The translations under genes were made by a program, and so were the position numbers. DNA of 6,917 nucleotides from Anaerolineaceae bacterium. GTDB taxonomy: Bacteria > Chloroflexota > Anaerolineae > Anaerolineales > Anaerolineaceae. Under the pieces are notes generated by a model, which ran no database searches, was not told where the DNA came from, and saw only the letters and a program-made list of their open reading frames with translations. This document shows positions 5,346 through 6,917 of this stretch, piece after piece (within the stretch, counting starts at the first letter, position 1; each line of letters opens with the position of its first letter). The stretch covers positions 221 through 7,137 of the forward strand of contig DPKV01000179.1 of NCBI GenBank assembly GCA_003542325.1, given 5' to 3'.

Positions 5346-6362
5346 ATGGCTCATCTAACCCAATTTCTCAAGCGTCACCAGCTGCTCGCTTACTTCACCC
5401 TGACCTATCTGGTCACCTGGACGCTGCTGTTCACCTTCCAGCCCCTCTACCTGGCCGGGCAAAGGACCATTGCGCCCTTCATCAGCCTGTCTGTGTTCGC
5501 CCCCGCACTGGTCAGCATCGGTCTCTCCGCACTGATCCACCCGCGCCCCACGCAAGGCAGCCGCAAGCCCGCCATCATCTCCTTTGTGATCACCTGGCTG
5601 CTCGCCGGCCCGGTCATCGTGCTTTATCTGACTATGAACCAGAAGATGGACCTGACAACCTGGTTGGTGATCGTCAGCAGCATCGCCGCCCTACTGCCGG
5701 CCCTGGTCATCGCCTCGATCATCTCCACCGTCCCCGGCGTCCGGGAGATGCTCCAAACCTACCGCAAACCCCGGGGCAGTTTTGGGTATTACCTTCTGGC
5801 TCTTTTTCTGATCCCTGCATTGTGGGTCGGTGGGAACCTCCTGGGCCGTGCCTTCGGACTGCAGGGTCCGCTGGTCAGGGCTCTCGTAGTCGATCTCAAA
5901 TGGTTTGGTTTGGTAACTCTCTTCTTCCTCTACAATGTCATCTACGGCGGCTTGTCGGAGGAACCCGGCTGGCGGGGTTTCGCCCTCCCGCGGCTCCAGG
6001 CCAGGTTCAGCCCCCTCGTCTCCAGCCTGCTCCTGGGGGTCCTCTGGGCCGTCTGGCATGCACCGGCGAAATTCGGGGGCATGGATGCCGACCCCGTGGG
6101 GGACGTGATCGTCGAGTGGCTCCTGATCGTGCTGATCACCATCGTCTTCACCTGGCTCTATAACCGCGCTAAAGGCAGCATCCTGGTCACCGCCCTGATC
6201 CACCCCGCCATGAACACCACCGGCGCTTTCCTCAACGCCTCCCCCTTCGCCCTCCTCCTTCTCCTGGGGTTTGTCGTGTTCGTGATCGTTCTGGATAAGA
6301 TGTGGAAGAAGCTGCCGGAGGATAACCTTGCAGTATATACTGAGACCGCAGCTGTGGATTGA
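5346..6362 (+). CDS. CPBP family intramembrane metalloprotease (CAAX protease/Abi type)
   Basis: The 338-residue polytopic membrane protein has about eight hydrophobic segments (roughly 14-31, 43-63, 78-96, 104-128, 146-166, 185-202, 222-236, 255-272 and 298-316). The conserved core of the family is intact: EEPGWRG with E205, E206 and R210, LLGVLWAVWHAP with H238, and HPAMNTT with H286 and N290. These are the residues that form the glutamate-activated metal site in Rce1-like proteases. Bacterial members are linked to bacteriocin self-immunity, peptide maturation and membrane-protein processing; nothing adjacent here looks like a bacteriocin, so the role is open. A weak AAAGAAG site (5331-5337) precedes the ATG by eight bases. 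A terminator and a 396-base spacer separate it from the YugP-type gene, so it is probably a separate unit in the same protease-rich neighbourhood. Confidence 0.93.
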   Translation: MAHLTQFLKRHQLLAYFTLTYLVTWTLLFTFQPLYLAGQRTIAPFISLSVFAPALVSIGLSALIHPRPTQGSRKPAIISFVITWLLAGPVIVLYLTMNQKMDLTTWLVIVSSIAALLPALVIASIISTVPGVREMLQTYRKPRGSFGYYLLALFLIPALWVGGNLLGRAFGLQGPLVRALVVDLKWFGLVTLFFLYNVIYGGLSEEPGWRGFALPRLQARFSPLVSSLLLGVLWAVWHAPAKFGGMDADPVGDVIVEWLLIVLITIVFTWLYNRAKGSILVTALIHPAMNTTGAFLNASPFALLLLLGFVVFVIVLDKMWKKLPEDNLAVYTETAAVD

Positions 6363-6386
6363 CCTGGCTCGAACATTACGATACCC

Positions 6387-6413
6387 GTAAGGGCGGCATA
6401 TATGCCGCCCCTT
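6387..6413. repeat. palindromic repeat after the CPBP gene, CATATATG centre
   Basis: GGGCGGCATATATGCCGCCC (6391-6410) is a perfect 20-bp palindrome. Adjacent AA and TT can add two pairs if C6411 is bulged. The left flank GTAAGGGCG (6387-6395) is identical to 2602-2610 in the 30-bp palindrome. It lies 24 bases after the CPBP stop codon and could act as a 3' stem-loop in either direction, although no long T-run follows. Confidence 0.85.
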
Positions 6414-6444
6414 CCAATGAATATATGACAATACAGGGCATTGG

Positions 6445-6472
6445 TTGAGTATTGAATAGTAGTAGTTATAAT
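6445..6472 (+). promoter_or_regulatory. candidate promoter of the DUF7662-like gene
   Basis: TTGAGT at 6445-6450 (four of six to consensus) and TATAAT at 6467-6472 (perfect) have a 16-base spacer. Transcription would start near 6479, about 70 bases before the ATG at 6549. A second perfect TATAAT at 6491-6496, part of a direct repeat, has no good -35. Confidence 0.45.
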
Positions 6473-6504
6473 ATATTAGATTATTTACGTTATAATTAGA
6501 TTAT
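6466..6504. repeat. A+T-rich imperfect direct repeat in the promoter region
   Basis: TTATAATATATTAGATTAT (6466-6484) is repeated as TTATAATTAGATTAT (6490-6504), the second copy lacking four central bases. Both copies contain TATAAT followed by TAGATTAT. This may be a duplicated promoter or operator segment; low complexity could also explain it. Confidence 0.55.
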
Positions 6505-6548
6505 CGAAATTATCTGTCCAATTGAATCTCCCAAAGGTGGTAATGATT

Positions 6549-6917
6549 ATGGGCAAATATGATCCTCTTCAAAAACATCTTGAAAACATACCATCAAATA
6601 TTAATATTCGATCATTTACCTTCAAGGAAATTGAGATAATCCTCGGAGACGATTTACCTAGAAGTGCATATATGCACCGTCCTTGGTGGGCTAATCCAAG
6701 ATCTCCAAAAGATCACCCCCATGCGCAAGCATGGCTTGCAGCAGGTTGGAAAGTTGATTCAGTAGATCAAGCAGGAAGATTAGTGAGCTTTCGTAGAACA
6801 ACCAAAAGTATACAAAACGATGTCTATGCTTCTACACCTACTTTACATTCAAATGCTAACGATACATCCATTGTAACTACTCAGGCATCTGAGTCAAAAG
6901 TAATTAAAAAATCATGA
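6549..6917 (+). CDS. small DUF7662-like domain protein
   Basis: I take the ATG at 6549 (122 residues) because AGGTGG at 6535-6540 lies eight bases before it and the product then starts MGKYDPL, as related proteins usually do. A TTG at 6522 or ATG at 6543 is possible but less well placed. Residues 2-83 carry the pattern I recall for DUF7662: KYDPLQKHL, FTFKEIEIILGDDLPRSA, HRPWWANP, HPHAQAWLAAGWKVDSVD and LVSFRR. The domain has no known reaction. From memory it occurs alone or attached to restriction-type proteins and may bind DNA, but nothing here proves that. Residues 84-122 are a Ser/Thr/Asn-rich tail without recognisable structure. The gene is much richer in A+T than the protease genes, suggesting acquisition. 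It ends with TGA at the last base of the window. Confidence 0.82.
   Translation: MGKYDPLQKHLENIPSNINIRSFTFKEIEIILGDDLPRSAYMHRPWWANPRSPKDHPHAQAWLAAGWKVDSVDQAGRLVSFRRTTKSIQNDVYASTPTLHSNANDTSIVTTQASESKVIKKS

Noticed and set aside
6331..6342. 12-bp palindrome CAGTATATACTG near the end of the CPBP gene
   Set aside because: It lies inside coding sequence, is short, and has no partner site; chance is a sufficient explanation.
5691..6431. Opposite-strand frame of 246 codons across the CPBP gene
   Set aside because: Its low-complexity D/E/G/Q-rich product is a shadow of the conserved CPBP coding sequence.
6522..6548. Upstream TTG start for the DUF7662-like gene
   Set aside because: No ribosome-binding site precedes it, and the AGGTGG inside this extension is ideally placed for the ATG at 6549.

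Overview
The window looks like part of a bacterial chromosome, most likely an environmental Chloroflexota genome of the Anaerolineae type. That placement is inferred from the style of the proteins (short-leader S41 protease, YugP-type and CPBP membrane peptidases, a zinc-ribbon/TPR protein) and from intergenic DNA full of short palindromic repeats. There is no rRNA or other marker gene to prove it. All six genes are on the + strand. The four in the middle are clearly G+C-rich, while the first and last genes and some of the spacers are A+T-rich, so the window is compositionally mosaic.

Layout: (a) 1-202 is an A+T-rich leader with an 11-bp inverted repeat and a weak promoter. (b) 203-988 encodes a zinc-ribbon plus TPR-like protein of unknown role. 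(c) 1000-2247 encodes an M20D-type metallo-amidohydrolase with intact metal ligands but an unusual lid domain. (d) 2248-2903 is non-coding; it holds two 83-bp repeat copies 129 bp apart, a perfect 30-bp palindrome, a promoter and a 20-bp inverted repeat ahead of the next operon. (e) 2904-4223 and 4239-4949 form a two-gene operon of an S41 (CtpA-like) exported serine protease and a YugP-type membrane zinc protease, closed by a good intrinsic terminator. (f) 4950-5345 is non-coding, with the terminator, a composite hairpin repeat, a second palindrome and a pyrimidine-rich tract leading to a TATAAT box. (g) 5346-6362 encodes a CPBP (CAAX/Abi-type) membrane protease. (h) 6363-6548 holds a third palindrome and a duplicated A+T-rich promoter-like segment. 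(i) 6549-6917 encodes a small protein matching what I recall as the DUF7662 family.

Functionally, four of the six genes encode metallo- or serine hydrolases, and three consecutive ones encode membrane or envelope proteases with unrelated catalytic mechanisms (Ser-Lys, HExxH zinc, EExxxR/H/H). This suggests an envelope protein quality-control or maturation neighbourhood, but only the S41 and YugP genes are visibly co-transcribed. I see no phage, transposase, CRISPR or RNA gene. The most unusual material is in the spacers: a palindrome family with three different centres, and an 83-bp repeat pair in which one hairpin base pair has changed on both sides.
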